Positions 39,911 through 50,114 of a stretch of DNA of 64,000 nt are shown here, one piece after another. Position 1 is the stretch's first letter. Each line of letters opens with the position of its first letter. This stretch comes from an uncultured Acidiferrobacteraceae bacterium (lineage in GTDB: Bacteria; Pseudomonadota; Gammaproteobacteria; Acidiferrobacterales; SZUA-150), in NCBI GenBank assembly GCA_913009895.1, contig CAJVXY010000004.1:62001-126000 (forward strand), read 5' to 3'. Below the pieces are notes generated by a model, which ran no database searches, was not told the DNA's origin, and saw only the letters and a list, made by a program, of their open reading frames with translations. A program made the position numbers and the translations under genes.

Positions 39911-40834
39911 TTACGGCGAAACTGTCGTTAATAACTGGGCACGAACTGCCTCAGATTCAAAACGCTTTAAAAACCAGTTCAACGCCTTGCCTTTTTCCCC
40001 TGATCGCCAGGCCATAGACATGGTGCCACCTTCCCGACTGGATTCGACTTCTTTGACCAACAAGCGACCGGCCTTGAGCGAGGGCAAGGCCATGTGATGG
40101 GGAATATATCCCACACCAAGACCTGCTTCCTGCATGGTTATCTTGCTCTCAATTGTGGGCACGGTTAACACCTCCTGGCCGGTCAATAAACCTGCGGTCC
40201 GGGCTGGCAAGCTACGGGAGCTATCGGCCACGGAAATCACCCGATATTTTAACAGGGTCTCGTCACTCAGGGGTTCCGGCGCTGTTGCCAGTGGGTGCTG
40301 GGGGGCCACGGCAAAAACAAAGGTCACAGGACCCAGAGCGCGCATACCATATCCACCTCCCATGGGCCCTGCAGGTGGCACACCCAGCACCAGGTCGGCC
40401 CGGTTTGTGACCAGGGCATCCCAACTGCCACCATAAACTTCCTGCAAAACCTGGACACCGGTACCGGTATGGACATCGTAAAACGCCGCCAGATGTGGCG
40501 CTAAATGGGCCAGCGGAATCATGTTATCGACCGCGATATGGAGGGTCTGCTCCCAACCCGTGGAGACCCGCAAAACCTGTGCCTCAAGGGCCCTGGCGGC
40601 GGTCAACAAACGTTCGCCCTGGTGCTGCAGTTCTGCCCCCGCCGGGGTCAGGATGGCCCGATGACCACTACGATCGAACAGGCTGACACCCAGATCCTGC
40701 TCCAGTTTGCGCACTGTATAGGTCACCGCAGAGGGCACCCGATGCAGGGCCAGGGCGGCGGCGGCGAAGCTGCCTTTTTTATGGATGGCCTCTATTACGG
40801 TTAACGCATCCAGTGTAATTTTACTATTGTTCAA
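39911..40834 (-). CDS. LysR family transcriptional regulator
   Basis: N-terminal HTH LDALTVIEAIHKKGSFAAAALALHRVPSAVTYTVRKLEQDLGVSLFDRSG. Confidence 0.94.
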   Translation of the reverse strand: MNNSKITLDALTVIEAIHKKGSFAAAALALHRVPSAVTYTVRKLEQDLGVSLFDRSGHRAILTPAGAELQHQGERLLTAARALEAQVLRVSTGWEQTLHIAVDNMIPLAHLAPHLAAFYDVHTGTGVQVLQEVYGGSWDALVTNRADLVLGVPPAGPMGGGYGMRALGPVTFVFAVAPQHPLATAPEPLSDETLLKYRVISVADSSRSLPARTAGLLTGQEVLTVPTIESKITMQEAGLGVGYIPHHMALPSLKAGRLLVKEVESSREGGTMSMAWRSGEKGKALNWFLKRFESEAVRAQLLTTVSP

Positions 40835-40883
40835 TTATATTGAATGTTTCTTGTGAATATACTCGCTATCATTACATTTACCC

Positions 40884-40919
40884 TGAGATTAAACTAGTAT
40901 TATCATTCAATTAATCTCA
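40884..40919. promoter_or_regulatory. Inverted repeat TGAGATTAA-N18-TTAATCTCA in the divergent LysR/pirin promoter region
   Basis: Perfect 9-bp arms read from the sequence between divergent genes. Confidence 0.5.
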
Positions 40920-40970
40920 ATGATACGAGCTATTTAAGCCAGCGTGTTGGGGATAGGAGAATTTAGGGTC

Positions 40971-41735
40971 ATGATGCAAATACGGGCAGCAAAGGAACGG
41001 GGACATTCAAACTATGGTTGGCTGGATAGCCACCATACCTTCTCGTTTGCGGATTACCATGATCCGAAGCATGTCCATGTCTCAAGCCTGCGGGTGCTCA
41101 ATGATGACACGGTGGCACCGGGGGCCGGTTTTCCAGCCCATGGTCATCGCGATATGGAAATCATTAGCGTAGTGTTGTCTGGTGCGCTGATCCATGAGGA
41201 CAGTCTCGGCCACCGCCATACCCTCCGTGCGGGAGAGATTCAGCGCATGACGGCGGGCAGCGGCATTGTTCATAGTGAGTTTAATGCCTCGGAAAGCGAG
41301 CCGGTGCATTTTTTACAAATATGGATATTTCCCGATCAAAAGGGATTAAAGCCCGGTTATGAAATCATCCCGATTGCCAAGCTAAAAAGTGCATCTACCG
41401 TGGGTTCTGACGTAGAGTCGAATGCAGGATCTGGTTTCAACAAACTCGTGGTGCCGGTAAAGCCAGGTGAAACTCCGGGAGAAAGCGAGTCGCAAAGTGA
41501 AACGCTCCAGATTCACCAGGATGTCACTATTTATGGTGCCCACCTGGGTCCCGGGCAAAAATTTAGCCAGCCACTGAACCCGGCCCGTACGAGTTACCTG
41601 CACATGGCCACAGGTGCGGCCCGGGTAAATGGTCATATGTTAAAAGCCGGTGATGGTCTGCGACTGCAACAGGAAACGGCACTACTTATTAATACAACAA
41701 TGGCAAGCCAGATGTTGTTATTTGATTTGCCTTAA
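40971..41735 (+). CDS. Pirin family protein (track ORF begins at 40944)
   Basis: MMQIRAAKERGHSNYGWLDSHHTFSFADYHDPKHVHVSSLRVLNDDTVAPGAGFPAHGHRDMEIISVVLSG. Confidence 0.94.
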   Translation: MMQIRAAKERGHSNYGWLDSHHTFSFADYHDPKHVHVSSLRVLNDDTVAPGAGFPAHGHRDMEIISVVLSGALIHEDSLGHRHTLRAGEIQRMTAGSGIVHSEFNASESEPVHFLQIWIFPDQKGLKPGYEIIPIAKLKSASTVGSDVESNAGSGFNKLVVPVKPGETPGESESQSETLQIHQDVTIYGAHLGPGQKFSQPLNPARTSYLHMATGAARVNGHMLKAGDGLRLQQETALLINTTMASQMLLFDLP

Positions 41736-41789
41736 TAATAGAAATACCTAAAACTTTAAACACAATATTTTATACACAAGGAGAATGAC

Positions 41790-42206
41790 ATGAATACACT
41801 TTGCCAATTAGCGAAACAATACGGACCGGTCACTGGTCGCATCCTGCTGGCCTTCATTTTTATTATGGCCGGCTTTAACAAAATTGGCGGCTTTGCCGGC
41901 ACCGCCGGTTATATCGCCAGCAAAGGCCTGCCCATGTCTGAGGTCGTCACGGTGTTAACCATTATTGTCGAAGTCGGCGGTGGTATTTTGTTGGTCGTTG
42001 GCTGGAATGCACGCTGGGCTGCAGCAGCCCTGGCAGTATTTTCAATCCTGGCGGCATTTATTTTTCATGCGCCCTGGGCAGCAACGGCAGCCGCAGCACA
42101 GGCAGAAACTATTAATTTTATGAAAAATATTGCCATAGCCGGCGGGTTGTTACAGGTGGTCGCGTTTGGACCAGGCCCGTTTAGTATGAAAAAAGAAAAT
42201 TGCTAA
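41790..42206 (+). CDS. DoxX family membrane protein
   Basis: GRILLAFIFIMAGFNKIGGFAGTAGYIASKGLP; four TM. Confidence 0.92.
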   Translation: MNTLCQLAKQYGPVTGRILLAFIFIMAGFNKIGGFAGTAGYIASKGLPMSEVVTVLTIIVEVGGGILLVVGWNARWAAAALAVFSILAAFIFHAPWAATAAAAQAETINFMKNIAIAGGLLQVVAFGPGPFSMKKENC

Positions 42207-42251
42207 TCGGTTAACTGGATAGTTAAAACAAAAAAAATTTACAGGTGCAAT

Positions 42252-43214
42252 ATGGGACAACTCGTTAAAGGCCAGTGGCAGAATGAATGGTACGAAGCAG
42301 ATGAAAAAGGCCATTTTGTCCGGCCCGACACACAATTTCATTGCGATGTCAGTAATGCCGCCAGCGCAGTTATAACCGCAGAGGCAGACCGATACCATTT
42401 ATATATATCACTGGCCTGTCCCTGGGCCCATCGCACCTTGATTATGCGCAAGCTCAAAAAACTGGAACATGCGATTTCACTATCAGTGGTGGATCATTTC
42501 ATGGGCGATCATGGCTGGGTGTTTACAAACAATCCCGGTTGCATCCCGGATACGGTTAATCACAAAACCTACCTCTATGAAGTTTATAGCAAGGCAAAAA
42601 GTGATTACACCGGTCGCGTGACGGTCCCGGTCCTGTGGGACAAAAAAGAAAATAAAATTGTTTGCAATGAGTCCAGCGAAATCATGCGCATGTTCGGCAC
42701 CCAGCTTGATGCCATTGGCGATGCCTCGGTTAATTTTTACCCGCAACACCTACAGGGTAAAATAGACCAGGTCAGCGAAAAAATCTACAATCCGATCAAT
42801 AATGGTGTCTATCGTGCCGGTTTTGCTACCAGCCAGGGTGCCTACGAAGAAGCAGTAACAGAATTATTTGCCGCCCTCGATTTTTGGGAAGGCGTGTTAT
42901 CGAAACAGCGTTATCTTTGTGGTGACGTGATCACCGAATCTGACTGGCGGTTTTTTACCACCCTGCTGCGTTTTGACGTGGTGTACGTGGGTCACTTCAA
43001 ATGCAACCTGAAACGAATTGTCGACTACCCGAATATCTGGAATTATTTAAAAGAACTTTACCAGGTGCCCGGTGTAAGCGAGACCTGTAATTTTGATCAT
43101 ATAAAAGGCCACTACTACCAGAGCCACACCATGATTAACCCGACGGGGATTGTCCCGAAAGGCCCGTTGATTGATTTTAATGAGAAACATGACCGGGACC
43201 GGTTTCAGAGTTAG
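42252..43214 (+). CDS. Glutathione S-transferase, glutathionyl-hydroquinone reductase type
   Basis: YHLYISLACPWAHRTLIMRKLKKLE active-site CPWA; ESDWRFFTTLLRFDVVYVGHFKCNLKRI. Confidence 0.93.
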   Translation: MGQLVKGQWQNEWYEADEKGHFVRPDTQFHCDVSNAASAVITAEADRYHLYISLACPWAHRTLIMRKLKKLEHAISLSVVDHFMGDHGWVFTNNPGCIPDTVNHKTYLYEVYSKAKSDYTGRVTVPVLWDKKENKIVCNESSEIMRMFGTQLDAIGDASVNFYPQHLQGKIDQVSEKIYNPINNGVYRAGFATSQGAYEEAVTELFAALDFWEGVLSKQRYLCGDVITESDWRFFTTLLRFDVVYVGHFKCNLKRIVDYPNIWNYLKELYQVPGVSETCNFDHIKGHYYQSHTMINPTGIVPKGPLIDFNEKHDRDRFQS

Positions 43215-43250
43215 TTCCTTGAGGGATTAATTTTGGGCTAACCCCGCTGG

Positions 43251-44735
43251 TTATTTAGCCGGCATATCTTTTATGAAACCAATAATTTTCTGTTGCATAT
43301 GTGAATAAAATGGATTGTACCTCAAACGCAACATGTTACTCGCGCTGATATTAAAGATTCCTTTTTCACCTTTTGTTACCAATAGACCAATATGTAAACC
43401 TTCTTCATGTTCTGGAACAGAACCATATAATGAATCCGTGGGCGGAAATGGCAACGCAATATGTGACAATGAATAAACGTAAGCTGGCCAGACCATTTCT
43501 GTTTGCTCAATAGTTTGATGACCATCTGATTGGTTCCATTTGTGGGCAACAACTGAATCAGATGATACTGATTTGTTTGTGTATAACGTAAGGTCAAAAT
43601 TAAGCTGCTTTCGTTTTAACATTGCCCGGTAGTCAACGATGGGATCATCTTTCAAAAAAGGCGTAAAAACCTCGCGACGGTTGATATCAAACACTGCAAA
43701 TTCATTGCCAGCATTATCGAGCTTGTCAAACAGGTGGCTTACAACTGCATGTGTTGATACCGTCGCATCCACCAGTGATATTAGTGCCAATGTTCTGGGG
43801 AATTCGCCGGTTCCCTTCCGGGACTGCAGTGTCGAAAGTTTGCTGTCGATTGTTTGTGTTAATCGGTACATCTGGTCGCCGGCATTGACCGCAAAGGAGT
43901 TGTACTTGAACGGATCGTATTCCGGACCGATAGAACTCCATGCCAGTTTTTCCAGTCCGGGAATGCTGGAGAGCCGTGACTGCCATACTGCAAGTGCAGC
44001 TACGGCAGAGACGCCAATCGCGGGTGAAATTAATACCAGGGCATCGGCCGGGCGTATATTTTTGTCCTCTATCGCATCCAGTGCATAGTTCACTGCCTGT
44101 GCTGCACCCATCGAGTAACCCAGGATAATCAACGGTTGCTGATTTTCGAGTTGGCTACTGACATGTTTTGCTGCAATTTTTACTGCTGCAGCCATATCCT
44201 GCCAGCTGGCATGTACCAGTCCGGACGGCGCCGTACCGTTTCCCGGCATACGCAAACCAAGTACGAAGTAACCATTCCTGTACAATGCTTCTGCCAATGT
44301 TTTTATACTGTATGGGGAATCTGACAGGCCATGCAGCAGCAGCACACCACCGCGTGGCTGCTCTGGTTTCATAACGAAACTACGGTTCCAGTTCTTCGCG
44401 TAACTTAATGGGTCTGACAGGCTGCCGTCTTGAAAACGATTGAGTTTGTTTCGTGGCAAAACAGATGACTTGCTGTAGACATCAGAACTCAGCTGCAAAA
44501 ACAGTTTATCTTCCAGTTTTAGATAATCATCAAATGAAACAATCTCTGCCTGTTTTTCTGCCGTAAATTCTTCATCAAGATAAACCGTCTGCCAGGGGTT
44601 AAGATCGGGGCGACTGGTTAATAAAAAGATATACAGGGTGACCGCACCCACCAGGCTGCCGAAAACGACATACAGAATTTTTACCAGGAAGGCTTTGATG
44701 TAGACCTTCATGAAACGAAATACTTTATGATTCAT
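43251..44735 (-). CDS. Membrane-anchored alpha/beta hydrolase
   Basis: N-terminal TM; GGVLLLHGLSDSPYSIKTLAEAL and LIILGYSMGAAQAVNYAL nucleophile elbow. Confidence 0.88.
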   Translation of the reverse strand: MNHKVFRFMKVYIKAFLVKILYVVFGSLVGAVTLYIFLLTSRPDLNPWQTVYLDEEFTAEKQAEIVSFDDYLKLEDKLFLQLSSDVYSKSSVLPRNKLNRFQDGSLSDPLSYAKNWNRSFVMKPEQPRGGVLLLHGLSDSPYSIKTLAEALYRNGYFVLGLRMPGNGTAPSGLVHASWQDMAAAVKIAAKHVSSQLENQQPLIILGYSMGAAQAVNYALDAIEDKNIRPADALVLISPAIGVSAVAALAVWQSRLSSIPGLEKLAWSSIGPEYDPFKYNSFAVNAGDQMYRLTQTIDSKLSTLQSRKGTGEFPRTLALISLVDATVSTHAVVSHLFDKLDNAGNEFAVFDINRREVFTPFLKDDPIVDYRAMLKRKQLNFDLTLYTNKSVSSDSVVAHKWNQSDGHQTIEQTEMVWPAYVYSLSHIALPFPPTDSLYGSVPEHEEGLHIGLLVTKGEKGIFNISASNMLRLRYNPFYSHMQQKIIGFIKDMPAK

Positions 44736-44770
44736 AACTACTTGAATACCTTTGTCAGGTTACCCGACAG

Positions 44771-44964
44771 GCAATAAGGGACAGACCACGGTTTACACTA
44801 CACCTGCAGGTTGTTTCTTTACAGGACGACCACGCTTACCTGGTTTAATGTGGACCTTGAACAAGGCCTGACAGGCCTGTGACCGAGATTGGTCGCTTTT
44901 CCCAGCCGTAGATAATTGGGGATGGTGTTGACCCAGTAAGGGAAACCGTAGTCTGCCCCTTATT
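44771..44964. mobile_element. Remnant of a small transposable element with ~22-bp imperfect inverted repeats
   Basis: Left AATAAGGGACAGACCACGGTTT; right (reverse complement) AATAAGGGGCAGACTACGGTTT; inside, minus strand reads ...FKVHIKPGKRGRPVKKQPAGVV-stop, resembling a transposase C-terminus. Confidence 0.55.
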
Positions 44965-45052
44965 ATCTCTATGCTCTACGTAATAGTTTGCAGGATTACA
45001 CTCGACTGAATTTAACAACGCAGGCAGAATTTTTTGCAATTGGAGTGTTTAC

Positions 45053-45622
45053 CTAATTAAATCTTAAATCACCAAAGGGCGGGATTTTGGCGGCAAGTAC
45101 TTTACCGTTCTGGGGGAACTGGTCGTAGATTTTCATTAAATAATGTTTTTGTTTTTTCATCATGGGAAAATTATTATTTTCTCGCGTCCATTCAACATGG
45201 CTGATCTCGCCATAATAAGTCTGGTCTTCTTTTAAAATATATTCACTGACCATGAATATTTTGTCCTGGCTGAGTTCTTCGCTAACCATGGCGGGTTTCA
45301 GGTAGGGCTCAATCCTGTTTTCCGAAAACTTGAGAGTGTATTCGGGCGCGATAATAATCAGGTCTTCGACTTTGGATCGACCCATGTAAGTGGTCTCGGC
45401 GAAACCCTTGTGTAATTTCCTGACACAATGGTGCCAGATACACTGCTCACCCGAATAAGGGGCGACCCTGGCTGGCCCGGCAAACTGGATCTCGAACACG
45501 CCGTTTTTTTTCAGCGCCTTCAGGTCACTGTTGATCCTGCCCGCACTCTTGTCTATGAATGCGCTCATTAATGTTTGTATGTGGGCCTTACCGGGAATCT
45601 CGGACTTCATTTTAATTTCCAT
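45053..45622 (-). CDS. Hypothetical protein, 189 aa
   Basis: Intact ORF with Met start; no family recognised. Confidence 0.6.
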   Translation of the reverse strand: MEIKMKSEIPGKAHIQTLMSAFIDKSAGRINSDLKALKKNGVFEIQFAGPARVAPYSGEQCIWHHCVRKLHKGFAETTYMGRSKVEDLIIIAPEYTLKFSENRIEPYLKPAMVSEELSQDKIFMVSEYILKEDQTYYGEISHVEWTRENNNFPMMKKQKHYLMKIYDQFPQNGKVLAAKIPPFGDLRFN

Positions 45623-45748
45623 TCATGGTGCAATCATCGGGCAGCCTGCAGTGATTAACTACATTTGTCATCAGCCATACTAACGTATTCAGACACAAAA
45701 ATAGAGTAAATTAACAGGCTTATTAACAGTTATTCAGACCAGATTCAG

Positions 45749-46636
45749 GTGAATATGCAAAAGTGGCAACAAATTGACCAGGAAATCAGCAAAATTCTTG
45801 GTGAGCGCTTCATTTCTAACAAACACAGTCCCGTGGGTGGTGGCTGTATTAATGAGGCCTATTCCATTAGCAACGGCACTGAAACATTTTTTGTGAAGCT
45901 AAACTCGGCCAATATGGCACCTATGTTTGTGGCCGAGGCGGCGGGTTTACTGGAGATTATTGATAGCACCAGCGTCCGGGCACCCAAACCCGTTTGTTGG
46001 GGCGCCACGGCTGACCAGAGTTACATTGTCATGGAATCCCTGGCCCTGGGCGGAAATAGTGGTGATGCCGGTGCCATCCTGGGCCAGCAACTGGCGCTCA
46101 TGCATAAAAAAACATCGAATCAATTTGGCTGGAAAATGGACAATACCATTGGCGCCACGCCCCAGCCCAATACTTATAATAAAAACTGGCTGACTTTTTA
46201 TGGCGAATCCCGCCTGGCTTACCAGCTCGAACTAGCGGCCAAAAATGGCTGCGATACTTCCTTGACCGATAAAGGCAATAAACTTTTAGACTTATTCCAT
46301 TATTTTTTCACCACGTATGCGCCCCGCCCGTCACTGTTACATGGGGATCTCTGGTCTGGAAATGTTGCCGTGCTCACCTCTGGCCAACCGGCAATATTTG
46401 ATCCGGCTGTTTATTATGGTGATCGTGAGGCAGATTTGGCCATGACCGAGCTTTTTGGTGGTTTTGGTCAGGCGTTCTATGATGCCTATAACGAAACCTG
46501 GCCACTGGATCCGGGATATTCAACACGCAAAACCCTGTACAACCTCTACCATATCCTGAATCACTTCAACCTCTTTGGTGGCGCTTATGGGGCCCAGGCC
46601 GAGCGCATGACAGCGCAGTTACTTAGTGAAGTATGA
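45749..46636 (+). CDS. Fructosamine kinase family protein
   Basis: FFVKLNSANMAPMFVAEAAGLLEI, LLHGDLWSGNVAV, FDPAVYYGDREADLAMTELFGGF. Confidence 0.94.
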   Translation: MNMQKWQQIDQEISKILGERFISNKHSPVGGGCINEAYSISNGTETFFVKLNSANMAPMFVAEAAGLLEIIDSTSVRAPKPVCWGATADQSYIVMESLALGGNSGDAGAILGQQLALMHKKTSNQFGWKMDNTIGATPQPNTYNKNWLTFYGESRLAYQLELAAKNGCDTSLTDKGNKLLDLFHYFFTTYAPRPSLLHGDLWSGNVAVLTSGQPAIFDPAVYYGDREADLAMTELFGGFGQAFYDAYNETWPLDPGYSTRKTLYNLYHILNHFNLFGGAYGAQAERMTAQLLSEV

Positions 46637-46874
46637 GCACCGGGGCCCTCGTCCCTCACCCCTGCAATATTCAGGGGGCATTTCTTGCCAAAATCTCTCA
46701 AAGTGAACTCTACCTTCCGGACATCTTAAAATCTGACGGTTTTAGCATAATGATAAAAGGCATATGGCGCCTGACTAAATATTTCAACAAAACCTGATTT
46801 ACCCATTGCTTCCCTACTAAATATCGTGTTTTACTATCGCCACCAGTTGATCAACAAACAAAAGGAATAGTGAT

Positions 46875-47342
46875 ATGAAAATTTCGACCAAAGCACGCTA
46901 CGCCATTATGGCAATGCTGGAATTGGCGATGCATGAAAAGCAAGGACCGCTCAATCTCACGGAAATCTCACAATCCCAGGGCATTTCTTTATCATACCTT
47001 GAACAGCTTTTTGCCAATCTTCGTGACAAAGGATTAGTAAAAGGTCGTCGGGGACCAGGCGGCGGTTATCGCATTGCCAGGGAAGTTAAGGAAATTTCGG
47101 TTGCCGACATTATGTTGGCTGTCGATGATAGCCGGGGCGCGAACAATAAAGACACACTCGATGGTGAAAAGTATCCGCCAGCGAAATTATGGGAAGGCTT
47201 GAGTGCAAGAATCGAGGGTTTTCTGAGCAATGTCAGCCTGGCTGATTGCATGGAATTCCCGGATGACATTCTTAAAAATAGTATGGGTACAGACCGGACC
47301 CAGTCATCCTCATCAAATAAAGAACTCGAAGCTGCGTTGTAG
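46875..47342 (+). CDS. Rrf2/IscR-like transcriptional regulator lacking the cluster cysteines
   Basis: MKISTKARYAIMAMLELAMH...GISLSYLEQLFANLRDKGLVKGRRGPGGGYRIAR typical; cysteine loop replaced by SRGANNKDTLDGEKYPPAKLWEGL. Confidence 0.9.
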   Translation: MKISTKARYAIMAMLELAMHEKQGPLNLTEISQSQGISLSYLEQLFANLRDKGLVKGRRGPGGGYRIAREVKEISVADIMLAVDDSRGANNKDTLDGEKYPPAKLWEGLSARIEGFLSNVSLADCMEFPDDILKNSMGTDRTQSSSSNKELEAAL

Positions 47343-47409
47343 TTAAAACCAAAAGCAAAGAAAAGTTTTTCTCTGAAACTTCTTACCTGGTCAAATCTGG
47401 TTAGACGAG

Positions 47410-47436
47410 ACGGGCGATGTATTTTTCATCGCCCGT
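47410..47436. terminator. Hairpin terminator between converging iscR-like and sfsA genes
   Basis: ACGGGCGATG-TATTTTT-CATCGCCCGT perfect 10-bp stem followed by TAGTCGTTTTT on the + strand. Confidence 0.75.
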
Positions 47437-47451
47437 TAGTCGTTTTTAATT

Positions 47452-48159
47452 TCATACCTTAACCGAAATTTTTTTATCTAATTCGATCACATCAGGATTT
47501 GGGCTGGCCCGGTAAGCCAGAATTTCGACACCCATTTTTTTCGCCAGTTGCAAATGCTCGGCATAATCCGGATCTACATGGGCGGCAGCCGACATGGTAG
47601 TTACATCCTGGCGCTGGATACAAAAAAATATTACCGATCGATAACCAGACTTTCGCATCTCTATTAACTCGCGCAAATGTTTTGTGGCCCGCAGGCTAAC
47701 CGCGTCAGGAAACATGCCTTTGCCATTTTCACAAAGGGTGACGTTTTTTACCTCTACGTAACAATCTGGTTTACTAACGTGCCCTTCCAGTAAAAAATCT
47801 ACACGGCTACCTTCATTGCCATAACGAACTTCGCGGCGAATATTTTGGTAACCGGACAATTCCTTCACCAGGCCTGTTGTAATTGCTTCCTGTACCAGTT
47901 TGTTGGCCAAACTGGTATTGATGCCAATATTTACGCCCTGCGAATTCTGCACCATCTCCCATGAATGGGCATACTTACGTTTCGGGTTGTCGTGGTGTGA
48001 TAACCACACGGGGCTGCCTGGCTCACTGCAACCGGTCATGGCACCGGTATTGGGTGTGTGGGCAGTAATGACCTGACCACTGCCTAAAGTGATATCCGCT
48101 AGAAAACGCTTGTAGCGTTTTATCAGTGTGCCTTCAATGAGCGGTGCGGGAAATTTCAT
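47452..48159 (-). CDS. sfsA: Sugar fermentation stimulation protein homolog SfsA
   Basis: KRYKRFLADITLGSGQVITAHTPNTGAMTGCSEPGSPVWLS. Confidence 0.95.
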   Translation of the reverse strand: MKFPAPLIEGTLIKRYKRFLADITLGSGQVITAHTPNTGAMTGCSEPGSPVWLSHHDNPKRKYAHSWEMVQNSQGVNIGINTSLANKLVQEAITTGLVKELSGYQNIRREVRYGNEGSRVDFLLEGHVSKPDCYVEVKNVTLCENGKGMFPDAVSLRATKHLRELIEMRKSGYRSVIFFCIQRQDVTTMSAAAHVDPDYAEHLQLAKKMGVEILAYRASPNPDVIELDKKISVKV

Positions 48160-48956
48160 ATTATGAGCCGGCGCCTGACCAGTATCACGGCCAGGTAATA
48201 ACCAACCACTGCATAAGCCAGGAGTACGGCGATATGTAATCCGATATTATTCACTTGCTGTCCGGAAACTATTGGTCTGACCAGGTCAATGGCGTGGGTC
48301 AGGGGCAATAGCTGAATAAAAACCTGGGCAGTTTCGGGTAAACTTGTCACGGGGAAAAAGACGCCAGAAAGAATAAACATTGGCGTAACCACCAGGGTCA
48401 TATAATAATTAAAAAAATCATAACCCGTGGCAAAAGAGGTCATGACCATAGCCGGGCCGGCAAAACACAAACCCATCAGAAAAATTACCGGGATCACCCA
48501 AAGCGCCTGCCATCCCGATACTGCGCCCAGTAAGGCCGCCACTGCCAGTATGGCCGAACCACTGATTAAACTTTTGGTGGCACACCACATCATTTCACCG
48601 GCCAGGATATCATCGACTTCAATTGGGGTGGCCATCATGGACTCATAGGTTCGCTGGGGGATCATGCGCGTGTAAACCGAATACATGCCTTCAAAGCTGG
48701 CGGTATTCATGGCCGAGGCGGCAATAATACCAGAGGCTAAAAAAGTCAGGTACGGCATGTCATCCATGGTTTCGATAAATGCACCAAGACCAAACCCCAG
48801 ACCCAACAGGTATAAAAAGGGTTCACCAAAATTAATCACCAGGCTGGGACCAAGCAAGCGTCGCCACACCAGGGCGTTTCTTCGCCAGATGGTAAAAGCA
48901 GATTTTCTTACCAGGGGTAATCTTAAATCCATAGAGCGTGTTCCATACTCAGTCAA
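48156..48956 (-). CDS. ABC-2 type transporter permease (NodJ-like)
   Basis: Six TM; VWRRLLGPSLVINFGEPFLYLLGLGFGLGAFI; follows ATPase gene. Confidence 0.9.
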   Translation of the reverse strand: MTEYGTRSMDLRLPLVRKSAFTIWRRNALVWRRLLGPSLVINFGEPFLYLLGLGFGLGAFIETMDDMPYLTFLASGIIAASAMNTASFEGMYSVYTRMIPQRTYESMMATPIEVDDILAGEMMWCATKSLISGSAILAVAALLGAVSGWQALWVIPVIFLMGLCFAGPAMVMTSFATGYDFFNYYMTLVVTPMFILSGVFFPVTSLPETAQVFIQLLPLTHAIDLVRPIVSGQQVNNIGLHIAVLLAYAVVGYYLAVILVRRRLII

Positions 48957-49872
48957 CCAGCTCCCGCCCGGTAAGTTTTAAAAAAACATCTTCCAGGTTT
49001 GCCGGCCTGTGGAGAAACACAATATCCTTTATTTTTTCAAACTGGAGCACCAACTCCCTGGCATTGTTCGAATAAAAATAATGGGTGTCGCCTGCTTTTT
49101 CAACACGATAACCGTTCATGTTTTTAATATATTCCATGGCCTGTTCACCGCCACTACGCACCTCCACGACTTCGGATTCGACATATTTGTTGATCAGTTG
49201 CTTTGGTGAACCCTGGGCGATTATTTTTCCCTGCTCCATAACAATAAGTTCATCACATAAACGTTCGGCCTCTTCCATGTAGTGGGTGGTTAATAATAAT
49301 GTTTTTCCCTGTTGCATTAATTTACGCAACCGGCCCCAGATCATATGTCGCGCCTGGGGATCCAGTCCGGTGGTAGGCTCATCAAGCACAATAAGTTCCG
49401 GGTCATTCACCAGAGCACGGGCGATGGTAAGCCGGCGTTGCATGCCACCGGACAAGGCGCCAATTTTTGTATCTGCCCGATCTTGCAGGCCGGCAAATTC
49501 CAGCAACTCTCCTATTCGCTTATTGAGTACAGACCGGGTTATCTGGAAGTAACTACCGTAAATAAAAAGATTCTCGACAACGGTAAAGTCAGGATCAAGA
49601 TTGTCTGCCTGGGGTACAACCCCGATTCTTTGCCGCACCTGTCGAGCATGGGCTGGCATCTCAAGATCAAATACCGAGAGTGCGCCAGAGTCTGCTGGTG
49701 ATAATCCTAAAATCAACCGCAGGGTGGTGGTCTTGCCGGCACCATTAGGGCCTAACAATCCAAAACACATGCCCCGGTTAACATCGAAACTGATACCGTT
49801 GACAACAATATTATTGTTGTAGGACTTTTTCAGCTTGTCGATACGGACAATTTTATTTATTTTTTCTGACAT
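48949..49872 (-). CDS. ABC transporter ATP-binding protein (NodI-like)
   Basis: FGLLGPNGAGKTTTLRLILGL Walker A, LSGGMQRRLTIARALVNDPELIVLDEPTTGLDPQ. Confidence 0.94.
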   Translation of the reverse strand: MSEKINKIVRIDKLKKSYNNNIVVNGISFDVNRGMCFGLLGPNGAGKTTTLRLILGLSPADSGALSVFDLEMPAHARQVRQRIGVVPQADNLDPDFTVVENLFIYGSYFQITRSVLNKRIGELLEFAGLQDRADTKIGALSGGMQRRLTIARALVNDPELIVLDEPTTGLDPQARHMIWGRLRKLMQQGKTLLLTTHYMEEAERLCDELIVMEQGKIIAQGSPKQLINKYVESEVVEVRSGGEQAMEYIKNMNGYRVEKAGDTHYFYSNNARELVLQFEKIKDIVFLHRPANLEDVFLKLTGRELVD

Positions 49873-50114
49873 AATTTTTTCTGAAATAATTTATTCTGGA
49901 ATTAATCATCACGCAATATTTAAATAAATTTTGGCTATTATTAACCAGGCCAGTAATGGAATCGGCCGTTTAATAAATTTACCAGTTGTCGGCCTTTCAT
50001 CTGATAGTTCACCACCGATTGTTTCGTTACTATTTCCGGCGCGCTGTTTACGGTATACTGTTTCCGGATTACTGATATAACTGTAAACATATCAGAGCAG
50101 GAGGAGCGCTGAAC

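Noticed and set aside
44845-45039. 64-aa minus-strand ORF next to the element remnant
   Set aside because: Lies across an inverted-repeat arm and reads out of frame with the transposase-like tail; treated as debris.
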